Origin: Promerops cafer
Lineage: Eukaryota; Chordata; Aves; Passeriformes; Nectariniidae
Assembly: GCA_013398275.1 (NCBI GenBank)
Contig: VZSE01013216.1
Location: 3,186,337 to 3,250,336 of the forward strand
Reading direction: 5' to 3'
Length of the DNA: 64,000 nt
The position numbers were made by a program, and so were the translations under genes. The notes under the pieces were generated by a model. That model was not told the DNA's origin, ran no database searches, and worked only from the letters and a program-made list of their open reading frames with translations. Positions 30,101 to 43,770 of this stretch are shown here, piece by piece. How positions within the stretch are numbered: the stretch's first letter is position 1; every line of letters begins with the position of its first letter.

Positions 30101-33100
30101 TTTTTGTTTCTGCTCCTGATAGCTACAAATGTGCGTTCATATGTAATCCTATAAAATCATACACTGTTAAGTGGATGCCCAATTCAACTCCACAAATATG
30201 AGCAATGGATAGCACTGCCAAGTTACAAAGTCAACACTGAACAGCACAGTCATGCTCAGCTAATTAACAAAAAGTTTTCACTGGCTGGTCCATTTCTTCA
30301 GCTGTTAATAGTCTAGCCTGACATATGTAGAACAAAGTTCAAGAGCAAACATGAACAATTTGCTAGACTAGTTGGCAGAAGCCAGACTGCACGAATGGCC
30401 TCAAGAGACTAATGCTGACTTTATGCCAATTTCAAATCTCTGCTCACTCTCCCAGTTTACCAAAAAAGCTACTCTTCCTTTCAGCCACACTGCTAAGGGC
30501 AACATGCGGAAGCCTGGTATCTGACTAATGCTCACCAAGTGTTACAAGGCTTGAGCGGAGGGAAATATGTAACCTTGTGACCCTGACTCAGAATAGCCAA
30601 ACTCCATCTGCTCTGAAACTTTAAATGGTAAGAATGCCTCCATTTCTTACTGAATATATTTGGAGGTAAGGACTGGCAATGACTTCGGTCTTGTTCGTTT
30701 TAAGCTGCAAAATTTTCATGGAAAAAATTGAAAACAAATCTATTAACTTGTCTGGGAAAAGTTCATCTTAAGAGTTAAAGATAACCCTCAAGTTGAAGCT
30801 TAAGTGATATGTTGGATTTAAATGCATTTAGGAGTCAAAAAGTAACAAAAGACTTGGTTGTATTGTGAGCTGATGCAACGACACAGTTCAGATAGCTGCA
30901 AGAGCACAAAATGTAAAAGGAGCAAATGAATCTATTTAGAGCATACAGGCAAAAATGTATAAACATGAGTGGTGTAATGACATACCACACATGCATGTTG
31001 TTAGAACTAAAATATCTTTGGAATTTGAAAAGTTCTCAGGAAGCATTTCACAACTCAAGGAACTGCCTTCAGTAGAGTGAAATCCTGTGAGATACTATTT
31101 TGAAAAGTAAAAACAGACTAATCAGAGTGTTTAAAATTAGTGGTAACTTATCTTGAAAGGATCATATGATCACATTTTTTATCTGCAAACGGAAACAATG
31201 TGAACTACTTAAATATATACAGTTGGTGAAGTTGTGTCTGAGACAAACAATTATAACAACATTCTCTAACTTCCCTGGAGCATGAATCATCTTTCATGAA
31301 GTTTTCCGTGGTTAAATTGTGTTCTTTTTAGTCATGATAAATTCAATATTTTTCCGTTTTTATTTTTTTACAGAGGACTTTATCCAGGGAAAGCTCAGAA
31401 ACTGCAACTACAGAATCTCATAAAACCAAAGAAGAATGAACACGTACTATAGCTTACAGCATATTCAGCATATTAATCACTGCCTGATAGAATCTTTCAC
31501 AGCAAAATTTGTTATGATCCATGTGCTGGTATTTGTTGCAAGGAATCCTTATAACAGATATATTAAAAAACATCACTGAAAAATACCACTGATTCTTCCT
31601 TGAACAAACTGATTCATTCCAAGTGTCAGTACTCCTGAAGCCATGTGTTTATACCCACACTGGAGCATGCCTGAAATCTCACTGACATTTCCCCCCAAAA
31701 TATCAATATCATGCTTCTTTCACATCCTGAATAACTGGTTTAAAAAAGAAAAACACTAAAGGATCAGTAAGTTGCATAGGAAATACTATTAAAAATTAAT
31801 CATGATTCTGCAGTTTAAGTTTGGTTCAATTATTTTGTCATTTCTTAGTCTGATAGTTGTCAACTTTGTGCATCTCATTGACTTCTCTGAATCTACCACC
31901 AGGGAAACTCTAATCATTATGTACCCTCTTCACAGGATGGGTGCCTTTGGCTACTGTTAGAGATCATTCTTTTTCTACAGTGAGAGATTATTCATTTACT
32001 AAATGAAATAACTTCAATTCCTACAATGCTTACAATTTACTGATAAGATTTACTGTCTGTAGTACCTTTCATGTTTGGCCCTAATAAAGTGGACAATAAT
32101 GTCAGAGACTTCTTGCTGTTACTTTTGAAACCATCCCTTTTATAGTGATGCAACAATAAAAACTTGAAAATGAATTTTTAAAAAATAGGAATAACACCCC
32201 AGATCACATAAAGACTTCAGTATATACGCATTTGACCATCTCTATGCTACTAAAATTGAAGGAATTCTCAAATTGTCTAATGCTGCAAATGTGTAAATAT
32301 CTTCAGAATAGAATGCAAAATGTTAATTACTCTTTGCCTGCGTTTCAAAATAATTTGTATGTCCTCTTTGACAACAGCTGGAATGATAAGCAAAGTGAGA
32401 GCATTTGGCTTAGAATAATCTAGGAATATACTTCCATTGCCACAGGCGTTTATTTCCTCACATTTCTTTTCCTCCATCTATATTTTTCCAGATTTTTTTT
32501 CCTGTTTCCATATTATTTGCAAAAATGAAATCTTTTACTGAAAGACATTTTAATCCTGCTTTTGGAGGCATGAAAGCAGATTGGCTTTTTTTTTTTTTAA
32601 TTTTATTTTTATGACAATTTAGTCGGAATATTTCTGGTGACAGTCAAAGGCCCACTTACCTCCCACAGGCTCTTGTCCAGCAGCCTGGGAGCTGACAGTT
32701 GGATCTGTTTTCAAATGAAGTCTGATTTAGATTTATCTAACTTTGCCAGTCTAAGAAGATTTTCTGTTTTATCAGGAATTGAACAAGCCCAGTTTCAGAA
32801 ATTAATAAAGTTATTTTTAGACAGTTTGTTTTGAAGAGGATTTCTGGAATTTTCAACCTTAGCTTTTCAACACATTTCTCAGTCAGATGGTCTTTTCATT
32901 TCTAGTTTGATACATCCCTGTGCAGTTCACTTGTAAGTATTTATTCCTCTGTCTACTGTCTGGAAAGTTAAATTTAATTATAATCATAGAGAGAGGAATT
33001 AAAGCATGGATCATGCACACTGAGGAATGGAATTCACTTTGCAAATTATTTTTATGGCAGTGTTGGAGAAGGTAGCAGGTATTCACTTAGCACTGATAGA

Positions 33101-36100
33101 AACAGAGAGAACAGCTCTGTTACTCGCAGTGGAATATTAAACAGCAAAAACACTGAGAATAATAATAATGATCTTTCTACAAAGGGTCACGCTGATACAG
33201 TCACTTGGTCACACATTCAAATTAATTTACATCCAGCTCCTTTTAAATTTAATTTATAAGAAATCTAAAAAGCTGTTGTTAAGATTACATACAAATCCTA
33301 CTTTTTGCACCATGAGGAGATTAGTGATTTTGGTTAAAACCAGAATTAGGAAAACAAAAATGTCAAGACCATAAGGCAGTAGTCTAAATTAAGGCACAGT
33401 AGCAATTTAAAGGAAGTAGAAGGAAAGTATTATCAGAAGAGATCGAAATCTCATAAGCTTCTTGCACTACAAATGCTGACAAGTGAAATACAAACCCATT
33501 ACTTTTAAATTCCTTTTGTATACTGTCTTATATTTGAGGTGCCTGCTATGGCATAGATATTCTTCTGCTAGAAAATGAGCATAATTTTCATAAACTGTGC
33601 TTTTGAAATAATTGAACATATAAAGTACATTTGAGCATAATATTAGTTCATCTGATTTCATGTTCTAGCAGTTGCAAGTGCAAAAGCATCACGCAACAGT
33701 GTGATTTATACCAAGCACATTAATACTCCTGGAATGCTTGTTAATAGCAACAAAATGCTGGCAATTTTTGTATCTACAAAGCAAATGTTTGTATGTCTTG
33801 TACCCAGCAGCCTTTAAGGTGACAGATTGAGGATTTTATTCACTTTCTCCAAAACCCCATGCGGGATAGTGATTAGTAATGTTCTCTATCTCCTAAGTTT
33901 TTGGTTGACAGGATCTACAGGGCCATTTCCGCATAACTTCCATGGGTGTAACATCTATATTCCACTCCTACTCCAATCTCACTCGAGTAAATGGCAAAAC
34001 TTCTGTGTCCCTTAAGGTTTTTCTTGGGCTCTTTGAACCATATGGAAGCAGAGCTGCTAGCTTGTTATGGATCCCCTGTCAGACTGCTGCTGCACACTTG
34101 CTTCCCAGAAGAATCTGTATAAAACAGAAGCATTCAAGGTTTTATTCTTCCAGTGCCCCATCCATCTGTTAGCTTTAAATATGGATAAACTTACATGGTC
34201 AAAATAAGAAACTGGGCACCTGTGTCATCTGGGAATATGTAATGGGTTTATAACAGAAGCAGCTCAATGAAGGAAGACTGCCTGTTGGAGTGCTCTGTAA
34301 TTCTGAGACTACAGCATTGGTGAAGTACATAGTCAGTAGTAGTGGATGCTTTTTACTAAATATCGCTGCTAAATATAGCTGTATTAAGTCTTCCAGACTC
34401 AGTGAGCAAATGTAAGAGCCTTACCTTATAAGTAATTAAAGTTACTACTCTAAAGCCACCACTCCACTACTGTCTAAGTCTGGAATTTATGTGCTCGAGG
34501 CCTCAATACTAAAACTCAAGCACGTCCCCAAAACAAATGTGTATCATAAACATCAGCATAGGTGCACTTCATCACTGGTGATAATACTGTGACACCACGT
34601 ATTTCCTTTGTAAAGAACAATACCAGTAAGCTAATGTCTGAAAATAATTTGGAAGGAAGTGAGTGTAGCACTGCAGCATTTTTATATTAGTTTGGTCTTG
34701 CACAATGCTGTCCCTCCTTTCCTTCCTGCCCAATGCTATTTTAGCAATATTCAAGGTTTTTAAAAGAGGCCAGAAAACAAGAGCCAGGACTTGATTTCCA
34801 TACTAGTCACAAATGGCAGCTGTAGGGCAAACACAAAATGTTGAGATTACAATCAGTGCCTTTTTTCCTATTGAAAAGACTCTTTCCGTATTCACATAGA
34901 GTAAACTCAAAGAAAAAGCACAAAAAAGGCATTTTCTCTTCATAGTATTTCTTTGGCATGGATAAGAAGTATTTAAAGTACAGCAGATGTGCCTACGCTG
35001 TACAATGGAAATGGAGTATTTTATAACATCTGTTTAAATATTTTTATTTCAATACATATATTGCTGTAATTGGACAGTGGCATTCTATCCTCATAGTTTT
35101 CTTTCCCAGAACTATGTTGGTTTCAAATATCTAAATGTTTTACAAGTTTATAATAAGATGACATAATATTTCTTGGCTTATTGAAGGCAAAACTAAAAAT
35201 GCCTTAAAGAATTAAATTTGTACAATTTGCATATTTCCCTGGTTCATCTGCTAGTTAATATTAACTGGAACATTTTTGGTGGATTTGTGTACTACCTTCT
35301 CAATAGAAGTATCCTGTAATATCATCCCTTCCAGCAAGAAGAAAGCCTAGAATAAATCAGTCCCTCTGCGTAAGTTGAAATGAGATTGGTTAGTCACAGA
35401 CAATGTGTGCTTATACAGTCTACATCACTCAAACCCCCAAAACCTTAACTAAAAACCTAAAATTTTCTATGTAAGTAAACCTGAAAAAGATCAACAATCC
35501 AAGTCAATCAGTGCTTTGCTTTTTTTGAGTTTTCCTGGAACCATTCAGAAAGACCTGTAGTACCTGTATCCCTGATCCACATTGATTTCACCCCAGAAAA
35601 CTTACTAGGTTGTTGTGTAAAAGGCATAAACATAGCAAAACTCTCCAAACCTTTTAAATGCATTGTTTAAAAACTGTTTTGGCAAAGGTGTGCTTACAAG
35701 TGCTGCTATTTTGAGGGACTAAACTACTAAAGAGAGCAAACGTAGGTACTTCCATGAACTCCTCCTTCCAGAGGTGTGCTAAGAAGTAAAAGGAGAAGCA
35801 TGGGTGCAAGTGCTTCTAAAAAATATCTAGGGGTGACATTTTTTTGATGAGTACATGGCTTGACCAATTTTAGCCCTCGTGATGGGGCTGTATCACATAA
35901 TCATCCCTGGGGATTGTGACAACGTGAAGGCTGTTGGATATCCTGAATATCCAGTGAGGGCTGTAAGCATGCCAGGAAGGTCTTCTGAGGGCAATATTGC
36001 TGGGCTGCACTGATAACTAGCCCATCCCCATCCCGTAGGGAAGTAAAATGATCACAGGGAATCCTGGAGTGAACTGTCCCCAGAGATCCTCTTCCATCCC

Positions 36101-36239
36101 AGCCCTCTGAGGCACCCACTAGGTTGCTAGAGGAAATATTCAAATGCAGTAGGGGAAGTTGACTAATATTTCTGTCATATATGATGTGTATCTGAACAAT
36201 ATTAAAAGTGCAAAGTCTAAAATCTAGTAAAATCCTGTA
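21181..36239. other. Intergenic flank, middle part
   Basis: No coding gene is supported. The stretch contains a polypyrimidine tract (listed separately), short CT runs near 22085-22110 and 27354-27372, and a 14-15 nt T run near 26021-26034. A splice-acceptor-like site at 31371-31373, followed by AATAAA motifs at 32083 and 32155, is discussed as a possible noncoding terminal exon. A 145-codon frame at 26276-26713 (minus) is within what AT-rich DNA of this length gives by chance. Confidence 0.5.
23966..24023 (+). repeat. CCCCTT-type polypyrimidine tract
   Basis: A 58-nt run made only of C and T with imperfect CCCCTT/CCCTT units, flanked on the left by further interrupted CCCC/TT sequence from about 23938. 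It is simple-sequence DNA; open frames across it are composed of P/S/F and are not genes. Confidence 0.93.
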
Positions 36240-36405
36240 GGATGGACTTAGAAGCTAGAGCTGAAGATGAAGCCAGACTCCTCTCAGGCATGTCCAAACA
36301 CAGAACAAGAGACAACAGGCACAAACTGAAGTGCAGGGAATTCCACTTGAACTTGAAAAAAAACAAACTATAAAAGTGATTGAATAATGTAACAGGTTAC
36401 ATTGA
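36240..36405 (+). mobile_element. CR1 LINE fragment, internal 3' part, sense
   Basis: The + strand contains AGCCAGACTCCTCTCAGGCA, then ACAAGAGACAACAGGCACAA and ACTGAAGTGCAGGGAATTCC, followed by an A-rich stretch and a GTAACAGGTTAC remnant. These match in order the CR1 region that encodes the C-terminal end of its reverse-transcriptase ORF and runs toward the 3' UTR. It is truncated at both ends, with an A-rich internal expansion, and is non-coding now. The neighbouring 35895-36239 stretch is more GC-rich but not recognised. Confidence 0.72.
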
Positions 36406-39400
36406 CTAGAAGTAGAAGAAGAGCACAAAAAGTAAAAAATGTCAAAAAACGTTAATATGCAATTTTTGAATAATGAAATACAACAATGAAACCCTGCCTT
36501 GTCAGAAGCAAGTTGTGGCTATGTGAGGATAATAAAAACTTTTGGCAAGCTTTCACATTTCTTTCTCTTTTCAGGAACACTTCCAAGTACATGGTAGTTG
36601 ATGAGCCATTACATCAATGAAGAGGTACTTCCTTGCTGCATTTCTTGGCTGCTCTTAGAAGCCCAGCTTCTTCTGCTTAGTGTCTAAGAGGTCTTTCTCT
36701 CCTGTTACTTTCCTGGCGATAACTTCATTTAATTTCTCTATCTGCATCAAATTTTCTCAGTAAGATTCTTCTCCACAGTCCTTGAGAAATTCAGATCCTG
36801 TAAATTTTGAAGTCAATGCACTTCTCACCAGCAAACTTTCCAGTCTGCTGCTCAACTCTTACCCTCTTTTTGTGCTGGCCTCTTATTTGCTTCTTTCTTA
36901 GCTTTTGTTTATCTAGCCTTTCCATCCTTCCACTATGTAAGAAGCATTAGAAAAATAGGCACTTCAAGATAATGTGCTGCTGTTAGGCAGCTGAACTGTT
37001 GCTACTCTCAGGGGGCAAGGGTGCATCTGAAATGCCCTTTCTTTCATCAGGAAAATCAGAGAACACCAAAGAAAACAGAGCATTTCTGTAAAAATTTTCT
37101 GTATGTTGTCCAGTCTCTGCTTAAAGCTTTCAGATTTGTCTAACTTTTCTCTAGAACCAATATGAACCAACTTTTCTCTAGAACCAATATTCTCTAGAAC
37201 TTATATGTGAAAAAAAACACGCTTCAAACTAGGGAATTATTTGGTTTATGCTACTGTGGTGTCATTAACATATTTTTAATCCACACAGGTCTTCTCCTGT
37301 TGTTTTTACATGCATGAGGTAGCATCTTACAACTGCTATTCAACTATGTGGCTGCTGTAGCTGGGTTTCCTGTTAGACAACTCAACAAATTTGGTTTTAA
37401 ACCAACAAATGCCACCTGTCTGCACCAGCTGGGATGCAGCCTGAAGTCAAGGCAGTTTCTTTTCCCACTTACTAATTTGTTCACCCTTTTTTTTTCTCAG
37501 CCAGAATAGATTATTAGAGATGCCTGTGCATTATTCAGGTCATTCTTGGTGTGAGTTATTTGCAAGTATAAGCCTGCAAGCAAATTCATTGTAGGTGTAT
37601 TTTCTAAGCTGTGAAAAGAAGACTATAAGCATTACATATAACCTGAGGTGTACTGTGTAATTTATATCATATAAATAAATTATTAAATTTGTCTTTCTTT
37701 TTTCATTTGCCTAATTTCATCATTTGATTTTTATGGGCATGAGTTGGTGCCCCCAGCAGGCTCTTAGGAAAATTAAATCTGGAATCCTGTGAACTAAATG
37801 TTGCAAAAAGAATTAACTTGTTTACTGTATTGTGATGAATAGAATAGCTGCAATGTATATGAAGCTGTACAATGAATTACTACATAAATGTCTTCTCAAG
37901 TGCAAATGTGTGTCATGTATGATCTTCACCTATAGCAGACTATATCGCATTGTACAAGTAAATAAAAAGCTCTGAATGCTTTCATTATAGTACTTCTGTA
38001 ATGCCAACTACAGTCCTGTTCTTAGAGTAGTGAAGAACACCTATGCAAAAAGGAAATCTCAGACTTATTAAATGTCCTGGACTTTCATTGCATGTATTTC
38101 AAATTATCACTTGCACTAGAATAATTTTTGAATAATTTGATCTGAATCGCACTCATAATAGTGTATCTTCTTTACTGAATTTGCAGAAAATAATTGACTT
38201 GTTTCTTTAGTCACTGCAGATCATGAGTCATTATTTCATATAAAGTCTAATTAAATTACGTGTCCCAATTACATAAGACTAATCCACAAAGTTTTTTAGG
38301 AGTGCTTATTTTGTAATATGTATAATGTTTTACAGGTCTCAATTTTGCAAACAAGGAATCAGTGTGACAGCTAAGGCATTGGGAGCTAGAGAAGAAAGGC
38401 TATTGAAAACACCTTTGATCCACATGACAGGAATTTTATTTGCCTGGAATTGAAGTACCATGTTCCTTTTGCCCTTGAAAACCTCAAATTATAAGGGGAG
38501 GTGTGGTAGTCACATAAATAGAAGTGTCTACTACTGAGCGGTTGTTTTGTGAATTATCACAAAGGAGTTCTGAGAGAGTGCAGTCAAATGATTTTATGCC
38601 CCATATCTCATGAATACTTCACATACAGAAATAAATAGAAGAATCTCAGCATTGCATCAGTCTTGACATTGTATCATAACTTTGTAAGTGTCTATTTATC
38701 AATACAAACGGAGAAAAAAAAAGAGATACATCTGACTTCTGGAACTGATTGCTAGGAAAAATGGGGAACAGACTAAGAAGAGTATAGTGATCAAGCAATG
38801 TTGAAATTAGATTTGGGTTTGAAACTAATTTGAATTTAGTCTGGAAAGATCAATATAATGAAAATAGGTGGTCCTAAGGAGGGCCACCTTATACACATTA
38901 CAAATTTTCTTGCTGAGGTATCATCTGTGAGGACATAGAAACCATAAGGTTGAGTGCCTTGCTCCTAGAAATTCACAGGCTTTCCCTCAGACTCCACACA
39001 GCAAAATGATGAAAACCAGGTATTTCATAATAATAAATAATAATAGTCCAATGGTTTCAATAGCATCTGTAGCAAATTTAGGGGCAGAACATGGACTAGT
39101 GCTCTTCCTGCCCAGTATATCCATCTATATCTAGCAGAGAGAGCTGACACCAAGTTGTGAAGATAAAACTTGGCCTGAACAGTTAAAATAGGCTCATCTG
39201 GCTCTGCAGCTAAGCAAAACCACCTTGTCTTTCATCCTTTGATGAAAATCTATGAAATACAGCAAAGCTGGCAGGGAAGGATAAAGGAATAAGATACTAG
39301 ACATATAGACAATAAGAACTTTCATCTGCTTTTGTACTTTGGTGAAAGAATGACTGAATAATTACAATCTAATGATAAATTCCATTAGCAATGATAAGTA

Positions 39401-41999
39401 TGTTCCAGAGAAAGTGAGATATTTGATCTCACAATGCAGTGTGGACAAGGCACACTGGAGTTTCCAAGTGCATGGTTTGTGTTCTAAATGAACACTCGTA
39501 GGGTCAGGCCCAGAAGCAGCACAGCTGCTTTCAGGCGGTGAGGAGCTGAAATAACCTATCAGGCTCTTGTGGGTATGTGGAGAGCCAGCCTAGCACTTCA
39601 CGGAGCCTATTCCTATGACTGGGCACAAAGGCAGACTCTCTTCATCATGTCTGTGATTCAGCCCCTGCTGATCAGTTTGATTTGAGTCTGTTAAGAAACA
39701 CTGGTGTGTTTGCCCTGTACTCCCAGAATAAGGAGCAGGCTGTGCGTGTCTAGTGCGGCACCGAGTTCTACTGTTGTATAGTATATTGTACTGAAAAGGG
39801 TCATAGTGCAGTCTGAGTCCCAGCCTGCCTTGTAGCTTAGGCAAATGCAAGTACTTCCCTGATATTTATCATCTTGAAATTCCTTATGTTGTCCTGGGTT
39901 CTGCACACAAAATTTTGTTTTAACACAGTATGCTGATGTGTCCATAAATCTAAGCAAAAATAAATTAACATTTATTAAATGCATTAATGCATTGCATCTT
40001 CAAAGAACTATACTTCATTAGCTAATTAATCCTTCCAATACTCTTGGGATTAATTTAGAACTTGTTTATTTATTTCAATAGACTTTCCTGTGAACTAACT
40101 GGGGAGTTAGCCTGAGTAAGTGAGGAGAACAGGAACAAGAAAAAGACAGAACACAGAATGATGCAGGAAGGAAAGGAAGTCCTTACTTGTGAAACTTTCT
40201 TGCTAGGTTATTTTATGTTGTTTTTTTTGATTAGCATTGAAGAGGAGAATCAATATGTTGCTTTACAGCACAGTTTTATTAATACATGCATTGGTTTAAA
40301 GTATGTACATCATCACATCTTTTGCAGCCCTCACAGCATACAAATCCCAAAAGAACTCACATGCAGGTTTCTCTGTCTTTATTCCACTACCGGCTGATCA
40401 CTCCTTTGAAGTCCATATGTGTTGTGTGTGTACAACTGAACACATTTTGGTTCCTACGACCAAATGAATGTGACACTGCTGTATTCTAAATATGGATCAC
40501 AGTCCTGTCAGTCTCCATCTTTCTCCCAAGACTTCTATGTGATACATGAATTTAAACTATTGCTTGAGGCAGAATTTATGTGCTCATTCTGGACTTACGC
40601 TATTTAAATTGGCTTCCATATAACAATACAAAACATGCTTAAAATCAGCTTCAGTGAAATTATTACTGCAGTTACTTGAAACTTCTTGAAGTTTTTGGTA
40701 TAATTAGTGGTATAAAGAATTTTCCACAGTAGCTCTCCTTTGTACACTGTTACTGTGTAATCTTAATAAACCTAATAAGTAATTTTTTTCAAGCTCTAAC
40801 AACTATGATTTAGTCTTTTGGTTCATATTTTTTACAGCAAATTTCTGATTGAAGAGAATTTTCTTTTTCTGGAAAACTTTAGCAAGATCTCATTGGCCGT
40901 ATTTGAGTAAAAGTGAGGGAATGAGTATTTGTACTGGCCAGAAATAAACAAAGTACTAAATTCAACATGATTTGCCTTATGTCCCATAATGCAAACAGCA
41001 GTTTGGACCCTACACATTTGAACTCTTATTCTTACAGGCATGGGACAACCTGAAGGCTGGCTGATTTCTTGTTTTCTGTGGTTTAAGGGCTTCTTAAGAG
41101 CATGGCCCTGTCACTCCTTCCTGAACTGTGGAAAGTTAAAAGGCCAGCTGATCTTTCACATACCTCAGCTGCAATTCTCCATTTCTCAGCAGCAATCTCC
41201 TTTGAAAGTGGCTGCCATTTTAATTTTTTGGCTGCCTAATCACATCTCAGATTCTAAAAAGTCCCATTAGCCTTCTGTTCAATATGGAGATATTAAATCT
41301 CAAATATCTTTTTAATCATCTTTTCTTTTCATACAAGTGTATAGCTTAGAAATGTAATGAGGAATGGGCACTGTGAGGCAGCAGGAGGAGGTACAGGGTA
41401 TAAACTAACAAAGTGTGCTTTAGCGTTTTTTTTCTAGTACATGTTCTCACAAGTGAGTGGGCACTGGACCCCATTAACATAAGGCCAGTAGTCTAAAACT
41501 GTTTCCTAGGTTTGTTATGGTCTGAATTCTTAAGAGTCTCAGGATAATCTGTATTCTATTTGACTTGGCATGTGAGATATATAATGCTTATTTGATACCT
41601 TTCATCTCAAGAGAACATGGACTGTCCTGGGGTCTGGGATTTCTGATTTCAATAGTCAGCAGCTCCTGACATTTCTATGCAGTTTAGAGACTCTTTGGTT
41701 GACACAGGCTGATACCTGAGCTACTCAAATATTTATTCCTTGCTATCTAAGTTTCTCTGAGAAGTTTCACTGGTGTTTTAATTAGAAAGCTACATGATTA
41801 CTCATAATACAAATGCCAGTTAATTTTGGCTGTCTTGCTCTAATTGCTCTCTAACTGGGACACTTCCGAATGAAGTATAGATGCAGGCAAGGGTCCTGCG
41901 TCACTCTGGGCATGTCTAACTTACACAATCCACAAAGTGTTAAAGTCTCTCTTAATGGTTACTCCACAAAAAGATATCTATCTCTGAGCGGTGTCTGCC
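36406..41999. other. Intergenic flank, proximal part
   Basis: No gene is supported. It includes a 27-bp-period tandem repeat at 37142-37200 (listed separately). A stretch near 37800-38000 has an AATAAA at 37971, but no upstream exon is recognisable. All open frames are under 100 codons and lack family resemblance. Confidence 0.5.
37142..37200 (+). repeat. Minisatellite-like tandem repeat, period 27
   Basis: The 22-nt core beginning AACTTTTCTCTAGAACC occurs at 37142-37163 and again exactly at 37169-37190, with a partial third copy (TCTCTAGAAC) following to 37200. It is a small recent tandem duplication with no coding role. Confidence 0.85.
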
Positions 42000-42290
42000 C
42001 ACAGCCAAGCAAGCGAGCAACATCCCCTTTTTGCCGACACGCACTGCATTCCTTGGAAACCGAAGCACTGGTAACTACAGAGGGCTGTCCCAGGGCAGCC
42101 CCGTTGCTCGGTCAAGGGCAGGTTCACGGCACCGACGTAGGTTTTGAGAAGCGGCACAGCCGCAAACCACTCCGAAGACCCTCCCGTCCCCGCTCCGGCC
42201 GTTTGCTGCCGGCCACCGCTCCCGAAGGCGGCGCCGCTCGGCTGCCCTCTGGCGGCCGGGCCGGGGCGCGGCTCTGGTGAATGTTTTCTA
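42000..42290. promoter_or_regulatory. Isolated CpG-rich patch upstream of the RAPGEF4 promoter
   Basis: About 290 bases are markedly GC- and CpG-rich (CCGACGTAGG, CTCCGGCCG, GGCGGCGCCGCTCGG, GGGCCGGGGCGCGG) between AT-rich sequences on both sides, ending abruptly near 42280. It is separated by about 1.3 kb of AT-rich DNA from the main promoter CpG island. It carries a CTCF motif at its right end. The frame running through it (41870-42280) has no recognisable domain. It could be a distal promoter, an enhancer, an insulator, or the start of a divergent noncoding RNA; the sequence alone does not decide. Confidence 0.6.
42241..42255 (-). promoter_or_regulatory. CTCF-binding motif
   Basis: The minus strand reads CCGCCAGAGGGCAGC. 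Against the consensus CCASYAGRKGGCRSY it matches 14 of 15 positions, with only G for A at position 3. It sits at the right edge of a CpG-rich patch, about 1.8 kb upstream of the RAPGEF4 start codon and pointing away from the gene. Binding is inferred from the motif only. Confidence 0.72.
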
Positions 42291-43549
42291 ATGGAAGTAC
42301 AAAATTATTGACTTTTATTGATTCATCTGTAATGTACATGCTGTGTTATAAATAATTAATTTGACTGAGAATTTAGAGCTCCTTACCTTTCCTTTAGAGC
42401 TCTGGTTCTACTGGCTCTCAGACAGTTGCATATTGACAAATGAATAGCATTGACTTTCCTCAAGTAGATTGATTGCTTAGATGAGAAAAATTATCTTTTT
42501 TTTTCCCATGGACGATGGCAAAGGAAGAGCTGCAGCTTTGATCTCCCTGACTGGAAGCCTCTTCTATTCGTCTGGCATGCACTTCAAATTTTTTTTTTTT
42601 TTAGGCAAAATGAAAGAATTGCCTTTTGTGGCATTCTCCTCTGCTATGCCAATTTCTTAGCTGTATCCATTTAGCAAAAGGGATCTTTAGATGCATTTCC
42701 TTAGATTTTTCATCATACTGTTCAGTATCCCAATGTTAAAAGCTATTTCTTTTAAAGTGCTAAAGAAGCTGTAGCAGCAAAGCAACCAACTAAAAGGCAG
42801 ATGTGAAATATGAAGTAGCGCATGTATTTAAGAAAATTACTTGGCACAACCAAAGAAATTACAACAGAGGGCAGAGAGGATAGCCCATGGAGAAGTCTGA
42901 AAGGCACTGGCAGATGATCACCATTTGAATTAATGATTTGTCCCCACACTGTAGAACAGAGAGAAGTTACAAGCCTGAAGGAAGGCACAGTTTGAGTTTT
43001 ACTTTGCTATCACCTACATGTAACCCCAAACATCCTGCTGAGATTCATACAGCTTGCTACTCTTCTCAAAAGGTACTCAAGGCAATTTGTGTTGACTGTA
43101 AGTAGAAGCTCATGGTCATAAACTGATTACTTGGAAGATACTATCTAGAACCTGAAACAATTTATAGAAAATATTTCATAGAAAATATTTAATGTAGAAT
43201 TTGCAAAACATGGAGACCTGCTGTTCTGCATTCCTTCCTCTCCTCGTCAGTTTTAAAATCATATATACATGAGTATTGTAAGAAGCCCTGCACTTTGCAG
43301 GCCACACTAACACAACAGAAGGGTGTGGGCATGTTTTACTGTACACTAGACTCACCTTTCTCATGCTATGTGTTGGGTTCCTTCCAAGTGCCAAATCCTC
43401 TTCACAGGCTGTACTGTCCAGCTCATTTATCACGCACAAGAAATAAGAGACTTTAGCACACAGTTTCATGAGGGATGACAGAATGAACAGCAGACCGGAG
43501 GAAGGGTCCAGGAAAAATCCTGAAATGTGGACTGCACCTTCCTTTCACT
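42291..43549. other. AT-rich spacer between CpG patch and promoter
   Basis: No gene is recognised. The stretch contains a T run at about 42589-42602 and a doubled CATAGAAAATATTT near 43165-43190. It separates two GC-rich regulatory blocks. Confidence 0.5.
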
Positions 43550-43770
43550 CACGCACTGGGTGTTTATTGCTGGGGGCGGGGGGACGGGACAGACATACAG
43601 TGCTCTGGAGTGCCGATAAAATACTCCTGAGCTGCTTATTTCAATTTAAACGCTTGTATTGCCCCTCCAATTCAAACCAAGTCAAGGTGAAGCAAGGGCA
43701 GGGATCAGTAAGCCAGGTTCAGGTGTGGGCACTGAGGAGCTCATTAAAGCCGGAGGGGGACAACACCCTT

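Noticed and set aside
41870..42280. 136-codon plus frame ending in the CpG patch
   Set aside because: The second half is Arg/Pro-rich composition-driven peptide; there are no splice or domain features.
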